Shown: positions 17,730-26,463, numbered from the stretch's first letter. The stretch is DNA of 64,000 nt from Rathayibacter sp. VKM Ac-2879 (GCF_015351245.1 NZ_JADKSO010000001.1:558001-622000), one strand, 5' to 3'. Program-made: numbers and translations. Notes: a model not told the origin generated them from the sequence alone.

Positions 17730-18448
17730 AGGGTTGTCGCGAGGGCCCCGTCCGGATCGTTCCGGGCGGGGCCCTCGTCGTACCGGCCACCCTCGGCCTC
17801 TGCGGGCGCCGTGCCATGACGCACGCCGAGCAGCGGGAGGGTCACCGAGCAGAGCGGACCGATCAGCACGGCGAAGAGCAGGGTGCCGACGCCCACGTCG
17901 CCGCCGAGCAGCCAGCCCACGAGCAGGACGCTCAGCTCCACTCCGGAGCGCGCGATCCAGATCCGGACGCCGAGCCGCGCGTGGAGGCCCAGCATCAGCC
18001 CATCCCGAGGGCCGGGACCGAGATGGGCGCCGATGTAGACACCGCTCGCCACCGCGAGCAGGAGCAGCCCTCCCGCGAAGGACAGACCTCGGGCCCACCA
18101 CTCCTCGGGCACGGGCAGCACGTGTAGGCCGACATCGATCATCGTCCCGACCACGAGCACGTTGAGCACGGTGCCCAGCCCGGGGCGCTGGCGGAGAGGA
18201 ATCCACAGCAGCAGAACGAGCAGTCCGATCACGTTCGTGAGCAGTCCGATTCCCAGACCGGTCTGTCGGGCGAGTCCCTGTGCGAAGACGGTCCACGGGT
18301 CCACTCCGATCGCCGCTCTGATCATCATGGCGTCCGCGACGCCATACAGGGCAAGCCCGAGAAGAAGGCGCGGCACAGGGCGGAGGCGCCATTGGCTCGG
18401 GCCGACCCGGTCAGGCAGGAGGACGGGCGTCGCGATCATGACGATCAT
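17726..18448 (-). CDS. YczE/YitT-type integral membrane protein
   Basis: A 240-residue protein with about five to six transmembrane helices; the core YGVADAMMIRAAIGVDPWTV is typical of YczE. Two start codons (18448 and 18439) are possible. The last ~20 residues are encoded by the hairpin that terminates the convergent symporter gene. It is divergent from a MocR regulator; YczR-type MocR proteins next to yczE are a known arrangement, so the regulator probably controls this gene. Transport substrate is unknown. Confidence 0.85.
   Translation of the reverse strand: MIVMIATPVLLPDRVGPSQWRLRPVPRLLLGLALYGVADAMMIRAAIGVDPWTVFAQGLARQTGLGIGLLTNVIGLLVLLLWIPLRQRPGLGTVLNVLVVGTMIDVGLHVLPVPEEWWARGLSFAGGLLLLAVASGVYIGAHLGPGPRDGLMLGLHARLGVRIWIARSGVELSVLLVGWLLGGDVGVGTLLFAVLIGPLCSVTLPLLGVRHGTAPAEAEGGRYDEGPARNDPDGALATTL
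17741..17776. terminator. Strong hairpin downstream of symporter, inside YczE coding end
   Basis: A 16-bp stem (GAGGGCCCCGTCCGGA paired with its complement, one G-U pair) closes a TCGT tetraloop eleven bases after the symporter stop. The same bases encode the C-terminal tail of the convergent YczE gene. Confidence 0.85.
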
Positions 18449-18477
18449 CTCAGCGCGAGAGTGGTCTTCTCTGCGCG

Positions 18478-18499
18478 GTCCAATCTGGTTATCTTGGAC
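18478..18499 (+). promoter_or_regulatory. Candidate MocR/YczR operator overlapping a leaderless -10
   Basis: GTCCAA-10-TTGGAC inverted repeat ends two bases before the MocR start codon. A -10-like TATCTT (18490-18495) lies inside it, seven bases from the ATG, so transcription may begin at the start codon. Binding here would explain autorepression and control of the divergent yczE-like gene. Confidence 0.55.
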
Positions 18500-18501
18500 G
18501 C

Positions 18502-19938
18502 ATGGCAGATGTCCACTTCGGCGCTCGCGCCCTGCAGACCCTCCTCGGCGACTGGCGCGAGCAGCGCGGGACGCGGCCCGCCTACCTTGCGCTCGCCGAC
18601 CGCATCCGGCTCCTCAGCATCGACGGGCGCATCCCGGCCGACAGCCGTCTGCCCGCCGAGCGCGAGCTGGCGGCGCGCCTCGTGGTGAGCCGGACGACGG
18701 TGGCCGCCGCCTATCGGGAACTGCGCGAGAGCGGCTATCTCGTGAGCGTGCGCGGCTCGGGCAGCGTGACGCGCCTCCCCGGTGCGGCGGTCCACGCCGT
18801 GCCCTCGCTCGCGCCGGACTTCCTCGACTTCACGAAGGCGGCGCTGCCCGCGGTGCCCGAGCTGGCGGAGGCCTACCAGCGAGCGGCGCTCCTCCTGCCC
18901 GAGCACTTGGAGGACGGCTCGTACGACACGGTCGGCCTACCGGTGCTGCGCCGTGCGATCGCCGAGCGCTACACCGCCAAGGGCCTGCGCACCGAGCCGG
19001 GGCAGATCATGGTGACCATCGGCGCCCAGCACGCGATCGCGCTCGTCGCGCGCACCCTCCTCTCCCGCGGCGACCGGGCGTTGATCGAGGCGCCGACCTA
19101 TCCGCACGCCTACGAGGCCTTGCGCCTGGCCGGAGCGCGCCTCGTTCCGGTCAACGTCGACGGCGCAGACGGCTGGGACGGTGAAGGGCTCCTCGCTGCT
19201 CTGCGCGGGACGAGTCCGACCCTCGCCTACCTCATGCCCGACTTCCACAATCCGACCGGTCGCTCGATGGCGCCGGAGCTGCGTGAGCGGGCGATTGCGG
19301 CTGCCGCGCGTCAGGGCACCCTGATCATCGCCGACGAGACGACGGCCGAGCTCGACATCGACCGGCGGATGACGCCGCTCCCGTTCGCCGCGTACGGGCC
19401 GGAGGGCACCGTGCTCTCGATCGGCTCGGTCGGCAAGACCCTGTGGGGCGGGATCCGCATCGGCTGGGTGCGCGCCGAGCGCAGCGTGATCCGCAAGCTG
19501 GTGCTCGCGCGGTCGGCCGGTGACCTGGGCAGCCCGATCCTCGAGCAGTTGCTCGTCGCCGATCTGCTCGGGCGGATGGACGAGGTGCTCGAGCTGCGCC
19601 GTGCCCAGTTGCGGGCGGGTCGCGACCATCTCGAGGAGGCGCTCGCCCGTGCGATCCCGGAGTGGAGGGTCCCGCGCGTCTCGGGTGGGCTCTCGACCTG
19701 GGTGGGTCTGGGTCGCCCCGCGAGCTCGCAGCTGGCGCTCGCCGCGCGTTCGGCGGGCCTGCTCATCACCGCCGGCCCACGTTTCGGCATCGACGGCGCC
19801 TTCGAACGCTTCCTCCGCATCCCCATCGGCTATTCGCCGGAGACGACCGACCGCGCCGTCCAGGCGCTCGCGGAGGCGTGGGCGCAAGTAGCGCGGCAGC
19901 CCGCCGCCGACGCCGGGTATCTCGCTGACGTGGTGTGA
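18502..19938 (+). CDS. MocR-family regulator (GntR wHTH + aminotransferase fold), YczR-like
   Basis: A 478-residue protein: GntR winged helix at ~25-90 (LPAERELAARLVVSRTTVAAAY, wing GYLVSVRGSGSVTRL), linker, then a fold-type I aminotransferase domain. PLP-site features are intact: PDFHNPTGRSM, DETTAELD and Schiff-base lysine K312 in SVGKTLWGG. ATG 18502 lacks a Shine-Dalgarno and fits a leaderless start. Divergent YczE supports YczR identity over PdxR, since no pdxST genes are nearby. Confidence 0.9.
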   Translation: MADVHFGARALQTLLGDWREQRGTRPAYLALADRIRLLSIDGRIPADSRLPAERELAARLVVSRTTVAAAYRELRESGYLVSVRGSGSVTRLPGAAVHAVPSLAPDFLDFTKAALPAVPELAEAYQRAALLLPEHLEDGSYDTVGLPVLRRAIAERYTAKGLRTEPGQIMVTIGAQHAIALVARTLLSRGDRALIEAPTYPHAYEALRLAGARLVPVNVDGADGWDGEGLLAALRGTSPTLAYLMPDFHNPTGRSMAPELRERAIAAAARQGTLIIADETTAELDIDRRMTPLPFAAYGPEGTVLSIGSVGKTLWGGIRIGWVRAERSVIRKLVLARSAGDLGSPILEQLLVADLLGRMDEVLELRRAQLRAGRDHLEEALARAIPEWRVPRVSGGLSTWVGLGRPASSQLALAARSAGLLITAGPRFGIDGAFERFLRIPIGYSPETTDRAVQALAEAWAQVARQPAADAGYLADVV

Positions 19939-20006
19939 CGTGTCTCCGGCGAGGCGGGCGCACTCTCCGCGCCCAACACTCAGCCGGCTGATGGAAGACT
20001 CCTAGG

Positions 20007-23000
20007 GTGCATCTCCTCGCGGTCCTCAGCATGAAGAATCGGGCGCTCATCGCCCTCGTCACCGTCGTGATCGCCGTCTTCGGCGGCGTCGCCCTGACCG
20101 GGCTCAAGCAGGAGCTCGCTCCCTCGCTCTCGTTCCCTCAGCTCGCGATCGTCACCTCCTACCCAGGCGCCGCGCCAGAGGTGGTCAATGACGACGTGTC
20201 GACCCCGATCGAGACCGCCATCCAGGGTGTGCCCGGCCTCGAGACGACGAGCGCGACCTCGTCGACGAACTCCTCCGTGATCTCGGCGTCCTTCACCTAC
20301 GGGACCGACCTGGCGACGGCCGAGCAGAAGATCCTCCAGGCGATCAACCGGATCAAGACCACGCTCCCCGAGAACCTCGACCCGCAGGTGCTCACGGGCT
20401 CGCTCGACGACCTGCCGGTGCTTCAGCTCGCCGTCTCGAGCGACGGCGATGCGAAGGCGCTCGCCGACCGGTTGCGCACGAGCGTGATCCCCGATCTCGA
20501 GAAGGTCAGCGGCGTGCGCGAGGTCGCGCTGTTGGGCGAGAGTGACCAGCGGGTCACGATCACCCCCGACGACGCGGCTCTCGCGAGCGCAGGACTGACG
20601 ACGAGCGACATCCGCAGCGCGCTGCAGCAGAACGGCATCCTGGTCGCGGGCGGCGAGATCACCCAGGACGGCTCGACGTTCTCGGTCCAGTCGGGCGAAA
20701 AGCTCGACTCGACGGATGCCCTCGCGGCGCTCCCGTTGCTGCGGTCGGGAGCCCCCACCTCGGCGCAGGCCTCGGCAGCCGCGCAGGCCGCCCCGGCGGG
20801 ATCGGCAGGGGGACAGGCCGCCTCGGGCACCGCCGCTCCGACCGTCACCACCCTCGGCTCGGTGGCGACGGTCGCGGTCACCGACGCCCCCGTCACCTCG
20901 ATCTCGCGGGTCAATGGGCAGCCCTCGCTCACGCTCTCGATCACGAAGCTGCCCGCCGCCAACACGGTCGACGTCTCCACCGGAGTCACCGCGCTGCTGC
21001 CCGGGCTCGAATCCTCCCTCGGCGACAACACCACCTTCACCTCGGTCTTCGACCAGGCCCCGTACATCCAGGAGTCGATCGCGTCGCTCGCGCAGGAGGG
21101 GGCTCTCGGCCTCGTCTTCGCGGTGCTGGTGATCCTTCTCTTCCTGCTCTCGGTGCGCTCGACGCTCGTCACGGCGATCTCGATCCCGACCTCCGTCCTC
21201 ATCACCTTCATCGGTCTGCAGACCGCCGGCTACACCCTCAACATCCTGACGCTGGGTGCGCTGACGATCGCGATCGGGCGGGTCGTGGACGACTCCATCG
21301 TCGTTATCGAGAACATCAAGAGGCATCTCGACGCGGGCGAAGAACGCGCTGGCACCATCGTCAGGGCGGTGCGGGAGGTCGCGGGCGCGATCACCGCCTC
21401 CACCATCACGACGGTCGCGGTGTTCTTGCCGATCTCGTTCGTCGGCGGCACTACCGGAGAGCTCTTCCGACCCTTCGCCCTGACGGTCTCGATCGCCCTG
21501 CTCGCCTCGCTGATCGTCGCGCTGACGATCGTCCCGGTGCTGGCCTACTGGTTCCTCCGGCCCTCGAAGCGTGAGAACGTGCGTCGCGCGGCGCAGGCGG
21601 CGCTGGCCGAAGAACGCGCGGCGACGGGGGAGGCGACACCCCGCACGAACGCCGTCGAGACGCGGGCGCCGGGCGAAGCGCCCGCCGAACCCCCGCACCA
21701 CGGCGCCCATGCCGTGCCCCGTCCCGCTTCCGGACTGCAGCGGGTGTACGGCCCGATCATCGCCTGGACGCTCCGGCACTCGGTCGTCACCGTGCTGCTG
21801 GCGCTGCTCGTGCTGGTCGGAACGGGCGCGCTCTACCCGCTGATGAAGACCAATTTCCTCGGTTCCAGCGGCCAGAACACCTTCACCGTGACCCAGACGG
21901 TGCCCGTCGGGCAGAGTCTCGACGCGCAGGACGCGACGGCGCAGAAGGCGAGCACCGCGATCCTCGGCGTCGCCGGCGTCGACACGGTGCAATTGACGGT
22001 CGGCTCGGCCGGCGGCCTGCAGAGCGCGTTCCGAGGCGGAGGCGGAGGCGCTACGTCCATCCGCTACTCGGTCACCACCGACGACTCCGCCGACCAGGGA
22101 GCGGTGCAGTCGGCAGTGCGTGACGCGCTGGCGACCGTCGCCTCGCCCGAGGACATCAGCGTCGCCGCCTCGTCAGGCTTCGGCGCCTCCTCGAACATCG
22201 AGGTCGACCTCTCGACCGCTTCGCAGAGCGACTTGCAGAGTGCCAACGACCAGCTCCTCGCCGCACTGCGCGGGACCGGCGGGATCAGTCAGGCCGAGAG
22301 CAACCTCTCCTCCTCGCTCCCCTACATCGCGGTGCGCGTCGACCGCGAGAAGGCGGCCGCCGACGGACTCAGCGAGGTCGCCGTCGGCACGCTGGTCAGT
22401 CAGGCCCTGCAGCCCACGCAGGTGGGCAGCGTGGTGATCGACGAGCGGACGCTCTCGATCTACCTGGCCGACGCGCAGCCTCCCGCGACCCTCGACGAAC
22501 TGCGCGCCCTCGAGGTGCCGACGCGCACGGGAGTCGTCGCGCTCTCGAGTCTCGCGTCGGTCGAGCAGGCCGACGGGCCGGCGAGCATCACCACCGAGCG
22601 CGGGCAGCGCACTGCCACGATCACCGTCACACCGGCAGGGGACGACCTCGCATCGACGAACATCGCCGTGCAGAAGGCGATCGACGCGACGACCCTTCCC
22701 GCCGGCGTCTCCGCCTCCCTCGGCGGAGTGACGGCCGATCAGGCGGACGCGTTCTCGCAGCTCGGGATCGCGCTGCTCGTCGCGATCCTGATCGTGTACG
22801 TGGTCATGGTGGCGACTTTCCGCTCGCTGCTCCAGCCGCTCCTGCTGCTCGTCTCGGTGCCGTTCGCGGCGACCGGCGCGATCCTCCTGCAGGTACTCAC
22901 CGGTGTGCCGCTGGGCGTTGCCTCGCTCATCGGCGTGCTGATGCTGATCGGCATCGTCGTCACCAACGCGATCGTGCTCGTGGATCTGGTGAACCAGTAC

Positions 23001-23285
23001 CGTCAGCGCGGCATGCCGGTGCGGGAGGCGCTCCTTCACGGCACCGAGAGACGCTTGCGGCCCATCCTGATGACCGCTCTCGCGACGATCTTCGCGCTGC
23101 TGCCGATGGCGCTGGGCATCACCGGGCACGGCGGGTTCATCTCGCAGCCCCTCGCGATCGTGGTCATCGGCGGACTCGTGTCGTCGACGGTGCTGACCCT
23201 GGTGGTGCTGCCCGTCGTCTACAACCTGGTCGAGGGATATCGTGAACGTCGGCGTGCCGCCCGCGCCGGGAAGGCCACCGCATGA
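20007..23285 (+). CDS. RND-superfamily (AcrB/HAE1-like) transporter
   Basis: A 1092-residue protein with 12 predicted transmembrane helices in two repeats, each with a large extracytoplasmic loop. RND signatures include GRVVDDSIVVIENIKRHLDA in helix 4 (proton-relay Asp pair) and GVASLIGVLMLIGIVVTNAIVL in the second repeat. A Ser/Ala-rich insert is visible at ~245-285 and a charged, Pro-rich linker at ~520-570 between repeats. GTG 20007 is used; ATG 20031 is an alternative. No membrane-fusion partner or outer-membrane channel lies nearby, as expected in a Gram-positive. Likely exports lipids or hydrophobic compounds. Confidence 0.9.
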   Translation: MHLLAVLSMKNRALIALVTVVIAVFGGVALTGLKQELAPSLSFPQLAIVTSYPGAAPEVVNDDVSTPIETAIQGVPGLETTSATSSTNSSVISASFTYGTDLATAEQKILQAINRIKTTLPENLDPQVLTGSLDDLPVLQLAVSSDGDAKALADRLRTSVIPDLEKVSGVREVALLGESDQRVTITPDDAALASAGLTTSDIRSALQQNGILVAGGEITQDGSTFSVQSGEKLDSTDALAALPLLRSGAPTSAQASAAAQAAPAGSAGGQAASGTAAPTVTTLGSVATVAVTDAPVTSISRVNGQPSLTLSITKLPAANTVDVSTGVTALLPGLESSLGDNTTFTSVFDQAPYIQESIASLAQEGALGLVFAVLVILLFLLSVRSTLVTAISIPTSVLITFIGLQTAGYTLNILTLGALTIAIGRVVDDSIVVIENIKRHLDAGEERAGTIVRAVREVAGAITASTITTVAVFLPISFVGGTTGELFRPFALTVSIALLASLIVALTIVPVLAYWFLRPSKRENVRRAAQAALAEERAATGEATPRTNAVETRAPGEAPAEPPHHGAHAVPRPASGLQRVYGPIIAWTLRHSVVTVLLALLVLVGTGALYPLMKTNFLGSSGQNTFTVTQTVPVGQSLDAQDATAQKASTAILGVAGVDTVQLTVGSAGGLQSAFRGGGGGATSIRYSVTTDDSADQGAVQSAVRDALATVASPEDISVAASSGFGASSNIEVDLSTASQSDLQSANDQLLAALRGTGGISQAESNLSSSLPYIAVRVDREKAAADGLSEVAVGTLVSQALQPTQVGSVVIDERTLSIYLADAQPPATLDELRALEVPTRTGVVALSSLASVEQADGPASITTERGQRTATITVTPAGDDLASTNIAVQKAIDATTLPAGVSASLGGVTADQADAFSQLGIALLVAILIVYVVMVATFRSLLQPLLLLVSVPFAATGAILLQVLTGVPLGVASLIGVLMLIGIVVTNAIVLVDLVNQYRQRGMPVREALLHGTERRLRPILMTALATIFALLPMALGITGHGGFISQPLAIVVIGGLVSSTVLTLVVLPVVYNLVEGYRERRRAARAGKATA

Positions 23286-23764
23286 CCGATCTCCGCGACC
23301 CGTCCGCGACGGTCGGCTCGTGCTGGCAGAGCGGACCGGAGCGTGCCGCAGCCACACTCGCCGACGTCGGGCCCGAGCGATTCGTGGCGGCGGACTTCCG
23401 TCCGGGCGTCCTCCGGCACATCGTGCTGCTGCGCTTCCGGCCCACAGCGCTCGTGGCGGAGGCGGAGGAGGTCACCCGCCGCTTCCTCGCTCTGGCCGAC
23501 GAGTGCGTGCGCGGCGGACGACCGTACATCCGCTCGATCGAGACCGGTCCGCAGCTGAGCACCGAGGGGGCGGGGGAGGGGTTCGACCGCGCGTTCCTGC
23601 TCACCTTCGCCTCGGAGGGCGACCTGAACTACTACCTGGGACGGCCCGCCGTCGACGCACCGGGCCTCTTCGACCCCGCGCACGACGCGTTCAAGGCTTT
23701 CGTGGGGCCCGTGCTCGACACGGCGGGCATCGTCGCATTCGACTTCCGGCCCGAGGCGCGCTGA
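23282..23764 (+). CDS. Dabb (stress-responsive A/B barrel) domain protein
   Basis: A 160-residue protein overlapping the RND gene by ATGA. After a ~40-residue leader, LRHIVLLRFRPTA begins a dimeric ferredoxin-like Dabb fold, with FDRAFLLTFASEGDLNYYL and HDAFKAFVGPVLD as the central and last elements. Enzymatic role is unknown. It ends in a TGATG overlap with the Nudix gene, so RND, Dabb and Nudix form one operon. Confidence 0.82.
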   Translation: MTDLRDPSATVGSCWQSGPERAAATLADVGPERFVAADFRPGVLRHIVLLRFRPTALVAEAEEVTRRFLALADECVRGGRPYIRSIETGPQLSTEGAGEGFDRAFLLTFASEGDLNYYLGRPAVDAPGLFDPAHDAFKAFVGPVLDTAGIVAFDFRPEAR

Positions 23765-24231
23765 TGGCGACGCCGGAGTTCGTCGTCCGGCTGCGCGAGC
23801 ATGTCGGCACCGAGCTGCTCTGGCTCAGCGGCGTGACTGCGGTGATCGTCCGCGACTCCGGCGAGGTGCTGCTTGTGCGGCGGGCCGACACAGGAGCCTG
23901 GACGGCGGTCACCGGCATCATCGACCCGGGGGAGACCGTCGCCGGCACCGCTCGGCGCGAAGCTCGGGAGGAGGCGGGCGTCGAGATCGAGGTGGAGCGC
24001 CTTGTGCAGGTGCGCACGCTGCCTCCGATGACCTACCCGCACGGCGACCGGGCGCAGTACCTCGACCACGTGGTGCGCGCCCGCTACCTCTCGGGCGAGG
24101 CGCACGTGGCCGACGAGGAGTCGACCGAGGTGGGCTGGTTCGCTCCCGATGAGCTCCCGCCGATGTCGGCGGAGCACCGGGGCCGGATCGAGCGGGCGCT
24201 CTCGGACGAGGTGGGCTGCTCGTTCGACTGA
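23764..24231 (+). CDS. Nudix hydrolase
   Basis: A 155-residue protein with an intact Nudix box: GIIDPGETVAGTAR followed by REAREEAGVE (the GX5EX7REUXEEXGU pattern). The upstream strand VTAVIVRDSGEVLLVRRAD and downstream YLSGEAHVADEESTEVGWF are typical. The substrate class (ADP-ribose, mutagenic nucleotide or other) cannot be set from sequence alone. It is coupled to the Dabb gene. Confidence 0.92.
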   Translation: MATPEFVVRLREHVGTELLWLSGVTAVIVRDSGEVLLVRRADTGAWTAVTGIIDPGETVAGTARREAREEAGVEIEVERLVQVRTLPPMTYPHGDRAQYLDHVVRARYLSGEAHVADEESTEVGWFAPDELPPMSAEHRGRIERALSDEVGCSFD

Positions 24232-24550
24232 GGCCCTGGTTGCCGCTCAGTCGGCCTGATCGACTCGGTCCTGGGCGTCGCCGGGGAGCATGTCACCGCC
24301 GGGCGCGGCCTGCCGGAACGCGAGTGACCTTTCTTTCCGCCGAGCGGGAAAAAAACTTTTTCCCCTCTCGCCGAATGTGGTCATTGCTGGGTGCCTATGA
24401 CACTGGACCGCCGAGTGTCCAGAAGGTGAAAAATTCGCATCGTGCAAGGTGGGCTGCTCGTGCTTGTGGTAAACATGCGATGTTGCCCGCGCGCAACTCG
24501 CGTGTCGGGAAGAATTCCGGCCTGCGCGTGGGGACTCAAGAGGGGTATCA
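24232..24550. other. 319-bp gene-free region before the split M23 gene
   Basis: Contains the A/T-rich terminator at 24346-24364 and an unusually AT-containing stretch for this window (about 24330-24480). No ORF here has a good ribosome site or coding signature. A ribosome site AAGAGGGG lies at its right end and belongs to the signal-peptide ORF. Confidence 0.6.
24346..24364 (+). terminator. A/T-stem hairpin after Nudix gene
   Basis: GGGAAAAA, three bases, TTTTTCCC: a perfect 8-bp stem whose 3' arm is itself U-rich. It is about 115 bases after the Nudix stop, the only A/T-cored hairpin seen in the window. Confidence 0.55.
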
Positions 24551-24673
24551 GTGTCACCAATTCAGGGGTCGATTTCGCGACGAATGGCTGTCATAGCCGG
24601 ATCCGTTGCTCTGGGCGCAGTCGTTCTCGCGCCGCAGGCATTCGCTCAAGAGAAGCCGAGGTGCGTCGCATGA
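24551..24673 (+). pseudogene. Signal-peptide ORF separated from the M23 domain by frame
   Basis: GTG 24551 follows AAGAGGGG at good spacing and encodes 40 residues: a basic n-region (SISRRM), a hydrophobic core (AVIAGSVALGAVVLA) and cleavage site PQAFA-Q, then a TGA at 24671. The M23 domain begins 25 bases later in the +1 frame. Dropping one base around 24659-24662 would join the secretion signal to the enzyme in one ~280-residue ORF. So this is either the 5' part of a frameshifted gene, a recoded gene (a rare AGG codon is at 24659) or a very short separate cistron. Confidence 0.6.
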
Positions 24674-24698
24674 CAGCATCGATGGCAGGAGGAAATCC

Positions 24699-25394
24699 GT
24701 GATCCAGGTCGTCAATAACTTCTCCTACCCGATCATTCAGGACGATGATCGCGACGCGTACGTCTCGTGGAATCACCATCAGGCACGCGGTTCGCTCGGA
24801 GGCGTCGACCTTGCCTACCCTGCGGGATCGCCGGTCACAGCGAACGCCGACGGCATCGTCACGACCTCCGGGAACTCGGGAAGTGGTGGCATCACCTCGA
24901 CCCTGCAGCTCGACGACGGTCGTCAGATCCAGTACATGCACCTCCAGGCCGCCAGAGTAGCCAACGGGACGCGCGTGACGCTCGGAACCGTCATCGCGAC
25001 GTCCGGCGCCTCCGGTTTCGGTTCGTCGGACTACTACGCGCCCCACCTCCACGTGCACATGATCCTACAAAACGGGACACGCGTGAATCTGTGGGACTAC
25101 TTCACCGGAGGCGCGACTGCACCCGCCCCGATCGTCGCTAAAAACAAAGAGGAGAACATCATGCTTGCCATTGAACAGAACCAGAACACCGATGGGCCCG
25201 ACTACCTGAAGATCGCCGTCTATGGCGAAGGACGCTGGGTCGAGATCCTTCCGAACAACCGCAGCCTCTACAATGCCTACCGAGGCGTGCACAACTCGCA
25301 GGTCGACGCCGGAAATGCGTACTTCAAACTGCCTCAGAGTGCAAAGAGTGTCGACCAGATCGGCTGGAACGCCGTGAAGAGCATCCACTCCTGA
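24699..25394 (+). CDS. M23/LytM-fold peptidase-like protein with altered zinc site
   Basis: A 231-residue ORF from GTG 24699, six bases after AGGAGG. LytM features: GGVDLAYPAGSPVTANADG (Asp37 ligand), YMHLQ (His81) and APHLHVHM (His116, His118). The first zinc-ligand His of the usual HxGxD is Leu33 here, with His26/His27 nearby. No signal peptide is in this frame; one lies just upstream in another frame. Residues 155-231 form an extra domain of unknown family, rich in Asn, Gln and Tyr. Base composition is more AT-rich than the neighbours, suggesting transfer. Confidence 0.75.
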   Translation: MIQVVNNFSYPIIQDDDRDAYVSWNHHQARGSLGGVDLAYPAGSPVTANADGIVTTSGNSGSGGITSTLQLDDGRQIQYMHLQAARVANGTRVTLGTVIATSGASGFGSSDYYAPHLHVHMILQNGTRVNLWDYFTGGATAPAPIVAKNKEENIMLAIEQNQNTDGPDYLKIAVYGEGRWVEILPNNRSLYNAYRGVHNSQVDAGNAYFKLPQSAKSVDQIGWNAVKSIHS

Positions 25395-25401
25395 GTGCAT
25401 T

Positions 25402-25435
25402 CTGCCCTCGCATTCTTTGCAGAATGCGAGGGCAG
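25402..25435. terminator. Bidirectional hairpin terminator
   Basis: A perfect 15-bp stem (CTGCCCTCGCATTCT and its complement) closes a TTGC loop, seven bases after the M23-like stop and before the end of the convergent EamA gene. Confidence 0.9.
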
Positions 25436-25467
25436 TCGCTTGTCGCGGCGACGCGCTCGGTCGCGGT

Positions 25468-26433
25468 TCACGTGTGAGAGACGCGCGGTCGTCTTGCGGA
25501 GTCGGACTGCAGGCGGACCAGGACGACTCCGCCGAGAATGAGCGCGCCGCCCGCGAACTGGATCGGCGCGGGGAGTTCGCCCAGGAGGAGCCAGGCCGCG
25601 GCGATCGAGAACAGCACCTCCGTCAGGCCGACGAAGGAGGCGATGCGCGTGCCGAGTCGCGAGCTTCCCTGGATGCCGAGCAGATAGGCGAGCACCGTCG
25701 ACATGCCGAGGATGACCGCGGCCGGCATGAACCACGGCACATCCGCGCCGAGGAAGACGACGCTGCCGAAGCTCGCGCGCAGGTGCACGGCGCCCACGGC
25801 GCCCAGCACGATCAGGAGCCCTGCCCCCACCACCATCGCCCCCGCGGTGAGGACGAGCGGAGGCAGCTCAGGATCGACCTTTCCCGCGACGACGTAATAG
25901 ACGCACAGGCCGAGCGATGCGGTCAGCGCCCACGCGATGCCGACCAGGTCGGGTGTGGACTCGCCCGAGAGATCGAGCACCAAGACCAGGCCTGCCAGCG
26001 CGAGCGCCGAGCCGGCGAGGGTGAAGCGGCCGGGATGTCTCCGAGTGCGTGCCCACGCGAAGAGCACGAGGAACACGGGGGCGAGGTACTCGATGAGCAG
26101 CGCGATGCCGACCGACATGTGTTCGATGGCGCTGTAGAAGCAGAGCTGGGCGGCGATCACGGCGAAGATGCCGTAGAGGGCGACGGTGCCGACGTTGCGG
26201 CGCAGCACGTGCCAACGGCCGCGGAGCGAGAGTGCCGCAGGGATCGCGAGGATCAGCGCGGCACCGCCTGCCCGCCAGAGGACGGCGGCGGCGGGGCTCC
26301 AGCCCGCTTCGAGCAGCGGTTTCACGAAGGGGCCGCCGAGGCCGAATGCGGCGGAGGCGGCGAGCGCGAGCGCGAGGCCCGAGCCGAGGTGGCGGGGGGT
26401 GACCGCGGCGGCGGGGGAGGTGACGGCGGTCAT
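25468..26433 (-). CDS. EamA/DMT-superfamily metabolite exporter
   Basis: A 321-residue protein with about ten transmembrane helices in two EamA repeats (FGLGGPFVKPLLEAGWSPAA opens the first; IASFVGLTEVLFSIAAAWLL ends the second). The start at 26433 is preferred to the TTG at 26454 because of the GAAGGG ribosome site. It is divergent from a CGNR regulator across a palindrome. RhtA/YedA-like members export amino acids or related metabolites. Confidence 0.9.
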   Translation of the reverse strand: MTAVTSPAAAVTPRHLGSGLALALAASAAFGLGGPFVKPLLEAGWSPAAAVLWRAGGAALILAIPAALSLRGRWHVLRRNVGTVALYGIFAVIAAQLCFYSAIEHMSVGIALLIEYLAPVFLVLFAWARTRRHPGRFTLAGSALALAGLVLVLDLSGESTPDLVGIAWALTASLGLCVYYVVAGKVDPELPPLVLTAGAMVVGAGLLIVLGAVGAVHLRASFGSVVFLGADVPWFMPAAVILGMSTVLAYLLGIQGSSRLGTRIASFVGLTEVLFSIAAAWLLLGELPAPIQFAGGALILGGVVLVRLQSDSARRPRVSHT

Positions 26434-26463
26434 GCGCGACCCTTCAGGAGTCAAAGCGGTTAT

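Noticed and set aside
20007-24231. RND transporter as part of a tripartite drug pump
   Set aside because: No membrane-fusion or outer-membrane partner is near, and the co-transcribed genes are Dabb and Nudix proteins.
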